Source: Maribacter cobaltidurans
GTDB lineage: Bacteria; Bacteroidota; Bacteroidia; Flavobacteriales; Flavobacteriaceae
Reading direction: 5' to 3'
Assembly (NCBI RefSeq): GCF_002269385.1
Contig: NZ_CP022957.1
Span: 4,207,001-4,271,000, forward strand
Length of the DNA stretch: 64,000 nt
Position 1 is the stretch's first letter. Each line of letters begins with the position of its first letter. Made by a program: the position numbers and the translations under genes. Shown here piece after piece: positions 27,996 to 36,638 of this stretch. Under the pieces are notes generated by a model. The model saw only the letters and a program-made list of their open reading frames with translations, ran no database searches and was not told where the DNA came from.

Positions 27996-28463
27996 TTAAT
28001 CCCATATTTTTGGTCTATCAATTTTCATTGCTCTTAAATACGACAAGAATTGTCCTGCATGAACAGATTCGTGATATCCAATCCGTAATAAATATTTTGC
28101 AAGAATTTTATTGTCTCCATTTCCTGGGTGAACGATTTCGGTTTCGTTTAATTGCTTATCTGAAAATTGTCTAACACTTTCCAAAAATGTTATTCTAAAA
28201 GGCTCGGCAAATTCAAGTTCATTTTTTAGGTTTATGAATGGACGGTTTTTCCAAGGTGTTGTATAATTTGTCATATCTCCTTGATTAATAATAATATTCC
28301 AGCCATAATCAGCCTCCAAAACGTGTCTTATCATTTCTGACGCACTCATTGCTTTTGCGTCAGGTTTCCAATTATAATAGTCTACAGGCAGTCCGTTCCA
28401 AAGCTTTATACTTCTTCTCCGTATTTCTGTGAAATTTAAAATTAAGAGCTCAGATTGGTTCAT
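27996..28463 (-). CDS. DinB family protein
   Basis: A 155-residue helical protein of the DinB superfamily. Candidate metal ligands: His in ASEMIRHVLEADYGWN near residue 47 and HESVHAGQFLSYL near 129-133. It ends with MKIDRPKIWD, typical of Bacteroidota DinB proteins. It is one of the single-gene units in the minus-strand accessory run and is not close to the DinB protein in the his operon. Function unknown; thiol-dependent transferases are the known members. Confidence 0.82.
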   Translation of the reverse strand: MNQSELLILNFTEIRRRSIKLWNGLPVDYYNWKPDAKAMSASEMIRHVLEADYGWNIIINQGDMTNYTTPWKNRPFINLKNELEFAEPFRITFLESVRQFSDKQLNETEIVHPGNGDNKILAKYLLRIGYHESVHAGQFLSYLRAMKIDRPKIWD

Positions 28464-28589
28464 TTTCTTTGTTTTCTAGAATGTGGTAATACATTATAGC
28501 TAACTGTGGGTATTTGATTAGTTGCAGACATTTCATGAAAGCTGAGCGTAGTCGACATCATTTATAGCCTTTGTTTTGGTGTCGTATTT

Positions 28590-29126
28590 TTATACATTAA
28601 ACTCTTTCGGATATTCAACCATTCCATTTACTCCTTTCAGTCCGTTTTCAACCAATTCAATTACCATACAATTTTCTTTCGGAACTTCAAATGGCAATTC
28701 TATTCCGTACTTATCCGCTTGTTCATATCCGAATCTAGGATAGTATTTTTCGTGTCCTAAAAGAACGATTGATTTATACCCTAATTCTTTTGCTTTTTTG
28801 TGCGATTCAAGTATTAGTTTTTCACCAATTCCTTTTCCTTGAAATTCAGGTAATACAGAAACAGGTGCCAACGCCAATGAATCGAATTCAGCCGACTCAT
28901 TCTTGATTTTAAGTTTCGTCAATAGAATATGTCCAATTACATTTCCGTCAATTTCCGCTACTATTGATAGTTCAGGAATGAAAGCGTCTGATTTTCTTAA
29001 TCCTTCGACTAAAAACTGTTCAGTGTTGTCTGCAAATTCAGCGTCTTTAAAAGCACTTTCAATTACGTTGAAGACATCTTGGTAGTCGTTTCTAGTTTCT
29101 TGACGTAATATCATTTCCGTTTTCAT
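28590..29126 (-). CDS. GNAT family N-acetyltransferase (YhbS-like)
   Basis: About 178 residues from the ATG at 29126. The upstream extension to 29171 would add MHTPRDTHRTQSVVH, which overlaps a repeat motif and is not part of the fold. GNAT motif A is LPEFQGKGIGEKLILESHKK, motif B is IVLLGHEKYYPRFGYEQA, and the N-terminal strand is ILRQETRNDYQDVFNVIESAF. This pattern is the YhbS/PA4866-like predicted acetyltransferase group. Substrate unknown. It is a single-gene unit in the accessory run. Confidence 0.85.
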   Translation of the reverse strand: MKTEMILRQETRNDYQDVFNVIESAFKDAEFADNTEQFLVEGLRKSDAFIPELSIVAEIDGNVIGHILLTKLKIKNESAEFDSLALAPVSVLPEFQGKGIGEKLILESHKKAKELGYKSIVLLGHEKYYPRFGYEQADKYGIELPFEVPKENCMVIELVENGLKGVNGMVEYPKEFNV

Positions 29127-29130
29127 ATGA

Positions 29131-29153
29131 ACCACGGATTGTGTACGGTGCGT
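29131..29153 (-). repeat. Cassette-like boundary motif upstream of GNAT gene
   Basis: On the minus strand it reads ACGCACCGTACACAATCCGT followed by GGT, directly before the GNAT start. It resembles the TACAAACCGTTG(T/G)G motif seen before other accessory genes. Weaker match than the copies at 27785 and 35588. Confidence 0.35.
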
Positions 29154-29252
29154 ATCCCGTGGGGTATGCACTATACTCCGAGTTGTACTTTCGTTAGTTA
29201 CATTTTTTATTTCTTAAAAGTTTTATAGGTTCTTTCATTTTATTATCTAAGA

Positions 29253-29575
29253 TTAGAATAAATATTGTTTTTGTCTAATATACATTGCAACTAGAAATAC
29301 AAGATTATCCTGTGACTTTAAAAATGTTTTGTGGTTTTTATAGTTTTTCCAATTGTTACTTGGCAATAATTGAACAATCTCTTTTCCAAGCTCTTTCTTT
29401 AAATAGTCAAATTCTTGCATTCCAACTTCCGTTGCTGACTCATAATTAATCATCCTTTTATTGATTTCGTTACGATTTTCTTGAAGTAAATCCAATATAT
29501 TCTCCAAAAAAGTATTGTACTCAATAAGTCTGTTTTTCAATTGGATATCTGTTATCAATTTTAATTTCCCCTTCA
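29253..29575 (-). pseudogene. 3' remnant of a DUF6090 gene
   Basis: A 107-codon frame opening right after an in-frame TAA, with only a TTG available as start. It encodes KLKLITDIQLKNRLIEYNTF and onward, which aligns with the middle of DUF6090 proteins (compare DFKLISSPVLRKKLADLKRN in paralogue 3). The conserved head and membrane helix are absent. It overlaps the 3' end of the intact gene at 29521 in another frame. It looks like the tail of a fifth paralogue left after recombination or deletion against its neighbour. Probably not functional. Confidence 0.6.
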
Positions 29576-30342
29576 ATTATTTCGAGCATATTTATTATCC
29601 TCATACGCAAAGTCTGTGATTGCATGTTTGTAATTTGATGATGTGTAATTACTTGGCTTACGATACCTTCCAATTCAACATCTTCAAGAGCCTTGGTCAA
29701 ATTCAAGCTTTTTTTTGTTGGCTTTATGGTGAATTTATTTTTTGATTCTTTGTCTAATGCCTCAGTTGGGGAATATCCATCTTTCCATAAGTTATTATTT
29801 ACGTTCCTTGAAACTCCCAATCTGAGATAACAAGGCAATAAAATTTCTGTCCTAAATTTTTGATACTCTAATTCAAGTTCTTGCACTTGAAATACTTCAG
29901 AGGACCAATTAGATAAAAATCTCACCAGGGCATCATTATTTATTAAGCGAAGATTTTCTGAACCAACGATATCATTTTTAATGGGGTCAAAAGTCGGGTC
30001 TCTGAATAATATCCACAATGATTGATAGACCCTATCTTCATTAATTGAATTAGGATTATCTATTTGACTTAGCAAATTGTTGCAGGCTTCAAGTGCCTCG
30101 TTTCTCATTAGTATTTTTTCATCTAATTGATTCAGATTACTTTGATATTCACTTTTTAATTGTTTTAGAATTAATTGCTCCTTGGCTAATTCTTTCTGTT
30201 TCTCATTCCAATTATTGATGCTCAAAGCAATAAGAATCCCAATTACTACAAGAATTATTTCTCCAATAGCATAAATCAGATATTTACTGAATTTGTTTTC
30301 CGAAAGAAGTCGCTGCCGGATTCGACGAAAGAATTTGATCAT
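29521..30342 (-). CDS. DUF6090 family protein, paralogue 4
   Basis: A 273-residue member with the head MIKFFRRIRQRLLSENKFSK, membrane helix GEIILVVIGILIALSINNWN and a long helical body (ENLRLINNDALVRFLSNWSS is the family core). It ends IEGEIKIDNRYPI. The last 55 bases overlap the remnant at 29253 in a different frame. It is the most 5' gene of the minus-strand array and is separated from the IS remnant by 95 bases. Confidence 0.82.
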   Translation of the reverse strand: MIKFFRRIRQRLLSENKFSKYLIYAIGEIILVVIGILIALSINNWNEKQKELAKEQLILKQLKSEYQSNLNQLDEKILMRNEALEACNNLLSQIDNPNSINEDRVYQSLWILFRDPTFDPIKNDIVGSENLRLINNDALVRFLSNWSSEVFQVQELELEYQKFRTEILLPCYLRLGVSRNVNNNLWKDGYSPTEALDKESKNKFTIKPTKKSLNLTKALEDVELEGIVSQVITHHQITNMQSQTLRMRIINMLEIIEGEIKIDNRYPIEKQTY

Positions 30343-30398
30343 TAGAGGTTGGTTTCTCTAAAGATATGATATTTATCAAATTGGTGAATTCAAATAAT

Positions 30399-30437
30399 GT
30401 CCTGTCCTGAAATATGGCTACAGGTTAATAATTAAGT
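30399..30437 (-). mobile_element. Probable IS3-type element end
   Basis: The sequence TGTCCTGTCCTGAAATATGG followed by CTACAGG lies just beyond the stop of the transposase remnant. IS3-family elements of Bacteroidota often end in a 'TGTCCTGAAAT'-like terminal repeat, so this may be the surviving right end. The left end was not found. Confidence 0.4.
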
Positions 30438-30719
30438 TTAAGCTGTTTTTAAATATACCATATTCGGGGTTTTATATTCTAAAGATAAATGTAATCTTAC
30501 CTCATTGTATAATTTGATTGCATTTTTGGCCGTACGCTTGGCTTGGCCCAGGCCATCAAAAGTCTGGTCAAGGTAGAACTCGTCCTTTAGGATGCCGTTC
30601 ACAAGTTCTGCCGGGGCGTTCTCGTAGCAATGGTTATCCTCTGTCAAACTGATCGCGATGTTGTTTCTTTTTTCCGTTGATAAGTTTGTCCAGAATTTTG
30701 AGTCTGACCAATTCTGCAT
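30438..30719 (-). pseudogene. IS3-family transposase (OrfB) C-terminal remnant
   Basis: 93 codons matching the end of an IS3 OrfB integrase core: ENAPAELVNGILKDEFYLDQ, with the catalytic Glu region at the start, then AKNAIKLYNEVRLHLSLEYK and TPNMVYLK. The DDE domain upstream is missing and the first 30 residues do not fit, so the copy is truncated and dead. It marks a past insertion at the edge of the DUF6090 array. Confidence 0.82.
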
Positions 30720-31119
30720 ACGTATGGTGAATTTGTCATTCTTATAAATAATGTTTGAAATTATATAGCCTTTATTCAGGGATTTTCAAAATTAACTACA
30801 GCGACCTGTTGAACGCAGTTTGGTGATTTTTATGGAAAAATAGCACAACCCTTCAACTATGAATGTGATAACGGACTACCATATTTATTACTTCCATAGT
30901 ATTTCGACCGCGGTGCGCAGCGCCGCATCTGTTTTCGATTTTGCCGTATTGAAGTATAACTTGCCTTACCGAATTGATTTGAGCATTGAATTATGGTAGT
31001 TTGACAACTTAAGTGAACGGCTGAAAGCTGATTGGGGTAGGGGAAGACTGTATCTGGGTTATAGCGCTCTCCATACCAATCCTTTTCTAAATAGATGTTC
31101 TTGAATACTGGACCTGTGA
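30720..31119. other. Non-coding stretch between IS remnant and glycosyltransferase
   Basis: No gene is seen. There is a GC-rich patch near 30906-30930 (GCGGTGCGCAGCGCCGC), unlike its AT-rich surroundings. ACTACCATA at 30875 and TATGGTAGT at 30992 form a 9-bp inverted pair about 108 bases apart. A 'tagcacaaccc' sequence at 30841 resembles the cassette-boundary motif. It is probably debris of mobile DNA. Confidence 0.4.
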
Positions 31120-32637
31120 CTATCTTTCAGAGAAGTCATATAAATTAAGAAAGTTGGGGTAGCCTGCACTTTCGAAGTGTTTTTCTTCAATCAACTCAGC
31201 CTCCTCACTGAAAATACCCTGTATGTCCTTAGGTGATAAGGTTGGGTTCATTTCCGGTCTAAAACCAGTAAACAGGAACCACACTCGTTTATTTCCTTTT
31301 AACTGCTCCAAATCTTTTAAATATGCTCCAGTAGAAATATTATAATCGTATTGCCCCAAAATGTAATCTTGGACACCATACTTTGGGCCATAATAGTGCA
31401 TGTACAAATCACCTGAACCTTGAACATAAAGCACATCCCCGGCTTGCTTGTGCTCATTGTAATAAGTGAGCATTTTCTTAACGGGTTCCGACTCGATCGG
31501 TAGACTGCTTACACCCAAAATAATGACCAAGACCGAAGGTAATACAATGATTACGCCTATGGCATTTGTCAACCATGGCTTTGCCCAACTAAAATTCTTT
31601 TCTAAAATCGATAAGCTGATCATCGGAAGCAATAAGAAGGGCCATAAACCATAATAGGCTGTTCTTCCAACCATGGGTAAAATGTAAAAACTCACTAGCC
31701 CTATCATCATAATAAAAGGAAGTACAAGTATAAAAAGATCGATTCTTTTATGCTTTATGATGGGATAAAAGGAGATTGAAGACAGTAGCAAAATAATAAT
31801 ACATAATAATACAATCATTGGATTATTACTTCCAATTACGGTGAGGAAGTCACCAAGGCCTAGTATGATTTGTTTGGGAAAGAACAAGACATATTCCATC
31901 ACTTTGGAGGGTGGAAACATATTGCTATGATGCTCAGACATAGCTATGGCTACTTCAGGTGAAATTATAAATTTGGCGTAAATAATATTCCAAACTCCAC
32001 CTAATAGCCATAAAATAAACATTGGCATATAGGACCTCAGTGGGATATCTTTTCTTTTTAGAAACAAGATGGATGTGATAGCCAACACAAAGACACTCGC
32101 CGGAAAAGAAGCAGAGGCCCCAAGGAAACCAATTAATCCAAAAATTAACCTCTCTTTCTTAGAGAGCGTTCGTTCCAGCATTGTGAGACTGGTCCAAACA
32201 AAGAACATTAAGAACAAAATGTCTCCAGTATAGGGTTTGGCATTGAATGACTGCCACCAGGAACCCAATACAGTAGCCATGAAAAACACGGCAAGGACTA
32301 ACTTTGTTGAATTAACAAACTTTCTGGCAATCAAATAGAACAGCCATAAAGCCATGAGAGAGGCAATAAAGGGATAGAAGCGAAAAGCCATTTCCGTGCT
32401 ACCTATAAGTGTATAGAAAAACTTCTGGATCATATAAAAGCCTACAGGTGCTACCTGATTGTATGCTGGTTGCTGTGTCATTAATTCCCAAAAGGACATA
32501 TTTTCAATATTGACAACGGAGAAGAGTTCATCCTTCCACATACTGGGTTCCGCGAAGAACTGAATGGCACGTATTACAATACCCATTAAAAAAGCAATGA
32601 AAAGGAAAATTTTGACAAATAAAGATTGATGTTTCAT
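31120..32637 (-). CDS. GT39/ArnT-like membrane glycosyltransferase
   Basis: A 505-residue protein with about ten membrane helices and a soluble C-terminal part of about 110 residues. The first outer loop holds MWKDELFSVVN, the acidic 'DE' site of the GT-C fold glycosyltransferases (PMT/ArnT type), followed by the family-like GFYMIQKFFYTLIGSTEMAF. Such enzymes move a sugar from a polyprenyl-phosphate donor to protein or lipid. The acceptor is unknown. It stands alone, facing the same way as the AraC/TPR gene 123 bases upstream. Confidence 0.75.
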   Translation of the reverse strand: MKHQSLFVKIFLFIAFLMGIVIRAIQFFAEPSMWKDELFSVVNIENMSFWELMTQQPAYNQVAPVGFYMIQKFFYTLIGSTEMAFRFYPFIASLMALWLFYLIARKFVNSTKLVLAVFFMATVLGSWWQSFNAKPYTGDILFLMFFVWTSLTMLERTLSKKERLIFGLIGFLGASASFPASVFVLAITSILFLKRKDIPLRSYMPMFILWLLGGVWNIIYAKFIISPEVAIAMSEHHSNMFPPSKVMEYVLFFPKQIILGLGDFLTVIGSNNPMIVLLCIIILLLSSISFYPIIKHKRIDLFILVLPFIMMIGLVSFYILPMVGRTAYYGLWPFLLLPMISLSILEKNFSWAKPWLTNAIGVIIVLPSVLVIILGVSSLPIESEPVKKMLTYYNEHKQAGDVLYVQGSGDLYMHYYGPKYGVQDYILGQYDYNISTGAYLKDLEQLKGNKRVWFLFTGFRPEMNPTLSPKDIQGIFSEEAELIEEKHFESAGYPNFLNLYDFSER

Positions 32638-32760
32638 AAGTTTTTTGAATCATGTAGTAACTCAAAAATACTCCTGCACACATCCTATTACATATTGATG
32701 ACGTTGCATTCCATTGCAATCTCGTCTTATAATGTTGCAATCAGTATGAATTATGTTGTA

Positions 32761-34191
32761 TCACAAAACGGACTCGTAATTTCCCAGATTCATCCTTCCT
32801 AGGAGTTGAAGAAATTCTGGGTTGTCGTGAAGAAATTCGAAATGGAAATCGTACTTGATTTTACTCAAATCCAAAAGCTTCTGGTCGTAAGCTTTGTTCA
32901 GCCATGTCATTGTTTGACCCTCATCCTCTAAAAGCGCATAGGCTTTCGCAATAAAATAAGCATCTGCCCACTCGTCCTGCTTGCTGACTATTTCGTCTAT
33001 GATCAACTGATAGCTACGCTTAAGTCTTTCAGTCTGATTTGTTGACATTAGCTTAAATTCAATAGCCAGTCCCACTTTTTCGCTATAACTGGCCAATGCT
33101 TTCAAAGCGCTATCTATCTTGTTCTGTTTATAAAAAACTACAGATTCATACCAATAGCTATTGGCTTCATTCTTGTCGATTTCCTTAGCGGAGGCTAATT
33201 CAGAAAGTGCTTTTTCATACTCACCAAGTACTATGTATTGCTCTGCGGATAAGAGATAATGATAGATGAATATCGGACATTCAGCTTTCGCATTCTCTAT
33301 CAGCGATCTTGCGGCCTGAAGATTTCCTGTCACGAATGTTTGAAAATGGCCGAAATAAAACTGGGTCATGCAATTGTTGGGATCATTCTTTAAGGACAAT
33401 TGAAACTGTTCGCTAGCAGTTTCCCAGTGCCAGTCACATTGGTAATAGATCATGCCCAAAATGCGGTGAGCCTCTGAATAGTCGGAGTCGATGGCAAGTG
33501 CCTGACGGGCATGCTTTTCTGCTTTTAAAGAATTCTCTTTTGAGATTCTAGGGTAGCAGCTGTAATAGTTTATTTCAGCCAGGCCAATATAACTGGGCGT
33601 GTAGTTAGTGTCGGCAGCCAGGCTTTTGTAATAATAGTCCGCTGCTTTCTGAAAGCTTTCAGGCGTAAACTGGTACATTAGATGTTGCCCCTTAACATAG
33701 GCTACTTCTGCCTCTGTTTTAGGATTTTCATCTTCCAATTGTCTATAAGTGGACCCGCTAAAGTAGAAGGCCGAAACAAGCACCAATACTAAAAAGGTAG
33801 CGATGCCCAGCAGGATCGATTTACTGTATCGCTTTGGTTCTAGTTTAATAATAGGAGTATCATCCTGAGCGGAAGCGCGGGCTTCACCTGGAGTGCAGCC
33901 AAAACGATCTTTATAACAGGAATTAAAATAGGCAGGGCTCTTAAAGCCTACCTGGTACGCAATTTCAGCAATGGTTAATTCAGTGGAAACAAGCAGTTTT
34001 TGTGCATGGGATAAGCGGTGCTCTTTAATAAGCTGACTAGCCGATTTGCCAGTCTGCGCATGTATTTTTCGATGCAATTGTGACCTGCTCAGACATAGTT
34101 CGTCTGCCAATTCCGTAACACTGAAATTTTCATTTGAAGCTAGTTTATCCAGTATAGCCTCAACGCGCTTTAAAAAATTTGCCTCACCCAT
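32761..34191 (-). CDS. AraC-type HTH regulator with membrane helix and TPR domain
   Basis: A 476-residue one-component regulator with inverted order. Residues about 10-105 are an AraC DNA-binding domain at the N-terminus (TELADELCLSRSQLHRKIHA, IAEIAYQVGFKSPAYFNSCY). A membrane helix spans about 125-145. The C-terminal 320 residues are tetratricopeptide-like helices (AEINYYSC, YSEAHRILGMIYYQCDWHWE, YEKALSELASAKEIDKNEAN). DNA-binding would be cytoplasmic and the TPR part outside the inner membrane, as in other Bacteroidota membrane-bound AraC/TPR regulators. Targets unknown. Confidence 0.85.
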   Translation of the reverse strand: MGEANFLKRVEAILDKLASNENFSVTELADELCLSRSQLHRKIHAQTGKSASQLIKEHRLSHAQKLLVSTELTIAEIAYQVGFKSPAYFNSCYKDRFGCTPGEARASAQDDTPIIKLEPKRYSKSILLGIATFLVLVLVSAFYFSGSTYRQLEDENPKTEAEVAYVKGQHLMYQFTPESFQKAADYYYKSLAADTNYTPSYIGLAEINYYSCYPRISKENSLKAEKHARQALAIDSDYSEAHRILGMIYYQCDWHWETASEQFQLSLKNDPNNCMTQFYFGHFQTFVTGNLQAARSLIENAKAECPIFIYHYLLSAEQYIVLGEYEKALSELASAKEIDKNEANSYWYESVVFYKQNKIDSALKALASYSEKVGLAIEFKLMSTNQTERLKRSYQLIIDEIVSKQDEWADAYFIAKAYALLEDEGQTMTWLNKAYDQKLLDLSKIKYDFHFEFLHDNPEFLQLLGRMNLGNYESVL

Positions 34192-34675
34192 GCCCTAATA
34201 AAGTTAAACATATTCTCTATACTTACTTTTGTAGAGGATAAAAATCTGCTTAATTAACTGGAGCTAAGCATAGGGATACGCGTAACAGTGGTTGACTATT
34301 TCACCACCATATGAAGCATGGGGCAACTGGTATATCATTGTATTATTTTGATATTACCATGTCTCTTGAGGTTTCTATAACGAGACACCTAGTCCAAATC
34401 GGTTTATACAATCTACTTACCCTATCTTTCTAGCGTATTGTTTAAACACGGTTTTAGTTTTTTCAGTGCAAAGGATTCCTTTTAAGGAGTCCGACCACAA
34501 TTAATGATACACCGCTTAAGTTTGATTCTCTTTTAATTGTTAGTGTAAATCAGAAAGAACAAAAGAGAGAATTAATTTTTTTATAATTAGTAACGTAGTT
34601 ATTCTTATTGTTTTATCCAATCTGTATTAAATAGCTGTAACAAATCGATGTTTTCATTGTCATTAAAAAAAAACA
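34192..34675. other. 484-base stretch without a gene
   Basis: No coding frame is supported. A TACTTTTG -7-like box occurs near 34227 on the plus strand. GGATTCCTTTTAAGGAGTCC (34466-34490) is an imperfect palindrome. The last 120 bases before 34676 are strongly AT-rich and probably hold the promoter of the membrane-protein gene. Confidence 0.4.
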
Positions 34676-35305
34676 ATGGAAACATTTCGAAAAATAGGAT
34701 TAATATCGATTCCCTTAACCTTTATATTTGCCGGTATTGGAATGATTTGGTTGCTTAACGTAGATAATGCATCGGGGCATTTTTTTGATAAACTAATAAG
34801 TCATCGAAATGATTGGCTGGGAGCGCATGTTATTTTATTATTAAGTACAGTTTTCTTGTTGCCTACAGCTATAAGCATCCGCCTTAGTTTACATCATAAG
34901 ATAGTTGGAAAAATAGCCACAAGTTTAGTTGTTATAATTGCTCTAACAAGTATTTTATTAGCTGGACAATACGCTATTGATTTTGTTATGCCATTGCTAG
35001 CAGATGCCGGAGGAGAAGCTAGACAAGTCTATGGTATGCTTTACAATACTCTTTTAATAGACACTTTGTTTTATAAATTACCTAACATGGTTTTTTTAGC
35101 TTTATTTTTATTAACGTGTACTTTATTTTGGAAGAAAAATATGCCGAAGAAAATCAGTATTATTTTATTAATTAACTGGTTATTTGTATTAATAGGGAAC
35201 TTAATAGACCCTTTATTTCAGCGAATAGCTATTGTATTTTTGGCTTTTTCTTTTGTACCTTATATGTATTTTATTTGGAAGTATGATAAGCTAGATGTCG
35301 GATAA
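34676..35305 (+). CDS. Six-helix membrane protein of unknown function
   Basis: A 209-residue very hydrophobic protein with about six membrane helices (about 9-29, 48-68, 78-100, 131-150, 158-177, 181-201). A long hydrophilic loop of about 25 residues (LADAGGEARQVYGMLYNT) lies between helices 3 and 4. No catalytic motif is recognised. It reads opposite to the flanking genes, has lower GC than its neighbours (AT-rich codons throughout) and is followed by a cassette-like non-coding segment, so recent acquisition is likely. Confidence 0.6.
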   Translation: METFRKIGLISIPLTFIFAGIGMIWLLNVDNASGHFFDKLISHRNDWLGAHVILLLSTVFLLPTAISIRLSLHHKIVGKIATSLVVIIALTSILLAGQYAIDFVMPLLADAGGEARQVYGMLYNTLLIDTLFYKLPNMVFLALFLLTCTLFWKKNMPKKISIILLINWLFVLIGNLIDPLFQRIAIVFLAFSFVPYMYFIWKYDKLDVG

Positions 35306-35656
35306 TGTGCTACAACGCCGCGCTATGTACGCCATCTGCGGAGGCAGTGGGCGAGTTGAAGTGCTGGTGGCGAATTTTAAGGAAATATAGCAAAATCCGA
35401 TCAACAATGCTGTGTGAATCTGACTTCCTATTGATCACACGGCATTGTTCTTCAAGGACTCCGCGTTAGCGGAGGTACCCTTGTTGGATTTTAAGGTGTT
35501 TGGAATAAAATTAGTCGACTAGCTTTTGGTGCGGGAATTGCGCAGCAATGTAGCGACTTGGTTGAGGCCGGAGGCTTTCAAAATCCGTCCCAACGGTTTG
35601 AATATGGTGCGTTTGGCATTTTAACGCTCCACACTTTCTGTTTACTTATATGTTTC
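35306..35656. other. 351-base structured non-coding segment (possible recombination site)
   Basis: The segment begins GTGCTACAACGCCGCGCTAT just after the membrane-protein stop. It contains a 15-bp inverted repeat with one G-T pair (35403-35417 with 35435-35449, 17-base loop). A perfect 6-bp hairpin CTCCGC-gtta-GCGGAG (35459-35474) follows. It ends with the boundary motif CCCAACGGTTTGAATATGGT plus GCGTTTGGC at 35589-35617. No coding frame is supported. The design recalls a cassette recombination site or the remains of one. Confidence 0.5.
35588..35617 (-). repeat. Cassette-like boundary motif (TATTCAAACCGTTGGGA)
   Basis: On the minus strand: GCCAAACGCACCATATTCAA then ACCGTTGGGA. It follows the HEPN-like gene on that strand and matches TATACAAACCGTTGTGC at 27785-27801 in 14 of 17 bases. 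Confidence 0.5.
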
Positions 35657-36622
35657 TTAAAAGCTATCATCCTTAATACTAGCACCATCTGCCAAATGCT
35701 CTATATTTTTTGTTGTGCTTAGTGTTTTATCATCAAGGTCAGTAAGTAAATCTGAAACATATTTAAGAAGTGAAATCACCTTCAAACTATTAATTTCTGT
35801 TCCATAATCAGTACTTATTCCGTGTAAAATTTCATGTCTATTTAATTTACAAGGAAACTTACCAATATCTTGTTCTCTTGCCATTATAGGTGTCTGATTT
35901 TGAAGTGGTGATAAATACAAACTCAAGAAATTTTCAGCCGATTTTTCTAATTCTGCTATTACTTCTGGTAAAAATTTATATTTCTTATTCTTTTTCTCCT
36001 TAATGAAGAACTTCTTTTTTGTGAAATCAAAGCAAATACCATCGACTTGTGTTAAAACAGAAGGAATTAAAAGAGAGTAATTACCATCTTCGAACGAGTT
36101 TTTTATACTTTTTAAGATTTCTTTTCTATTGTAGTGTCTTTTAATCAATTTTTCAAAAATATCGTCAATGTTGGTTTTATAGTAATCTACTAACATTTCA
36201 TCTGCTAAATCTACTCGCTTGTCTTTTATGTTGTAAGCAACTTTTGATGGCAAATTCAATTCACTTTCTAAGTCAATAAACCAACCGTGTTGAGCAATAA
36301 GTAAAAAATACTCAGGTGTTTCTTTTGCGTATTCTTTTAGCCTTTCTCCAATTTTTTTAAAAGCTTCTAAATGCTCTAAAAATGGATTTTCAAATTTGGG
36401 TATGGAGGTATAAATCTTATTTATATTCTCAAAAGACTTTTGAAAATTCATTAATGGCTCAGCAAGTTTTTTTTGAAGTTCCAAAGTTGGTTCAATTGCC
36501 TTTTGTATCGCTTTAGATTGCTCAGCTAACTGCTCTTGAAATTTTCTCATCGGTTCTGTAATCTTGGCAATTTCCCGATAAGGCTTCATCATTCTTTCTA
36601 TATGTTCTCTTAATTTATCCAA
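35657..36622 (-). CDS. Coiled-coil protein with HEPN-like Rx4H motif, possible defence RNase
   Basis: A 321-residue protein of no firm family. Residues about 1-115 are charged amphipathic helices with a repeated pattern (EPMRKFQEQLAEQSKAIQKA, EPTLELQKKLAEPLMNFQKS), probably a coiled coil. Residues 120-320 are a helical domain ending in KLNRHEILHGISTDYGTE followed by SLKVISLLKYVSDLL. RHEILH fits the Rx4-6H catalytic signature of HEPN ribonucleases, seen in many abortive-infection and toxin proteins. The flanking boundary motifs on both sides (35588, 36639) suggest it moves as a single-gene cassette. Function is inference; no antitoxin gene is adjacent. Confidence 0.55.
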   Translation of the reverse strand: MDKLREHIERMMKPYREIAKITEPMRKFQEQLAEQSKAIQKAIEPTLELQKKLAEPLMNFQKSFENINKIYTSIPKFENPFLEHLEAFKKIGERLKEYAKETPEYFLLIAQHGWFIDLESELNLPSKVAYNIKDKRVDLADEMLVDYYKTNIDDIFEKLIKRHYNRKEILKSIKNSFEDGNYSLLIPSVLTQVDGICFDFTKKKFFIKEKKNKKYKFLPEVIAELEKSAENFLSLYLSPLQNQTPIMAREQDIGKFPCKLNRHEILHGISTDYGTEINSLKVISLLKYVSDLLTDLDDKTLSTTKNIEHLADGASIKDDSF

Positions 36623-36638
36623 TGTCTTTTTACATTAA

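Noticed and set aside
29127..29171. 15-residue N-terminal extension of the GNAT protein at 28590
   Set aside because: It overlaps a boundary repeat and is not part of the fold; the ATG at 29126 is better.
30875..31000. ACTACCATA/TATGGTAGT inverted pair as transposon ends
   Set aside because: Arms are only 9 bp, enclose no gene, and no target duplication is seen.
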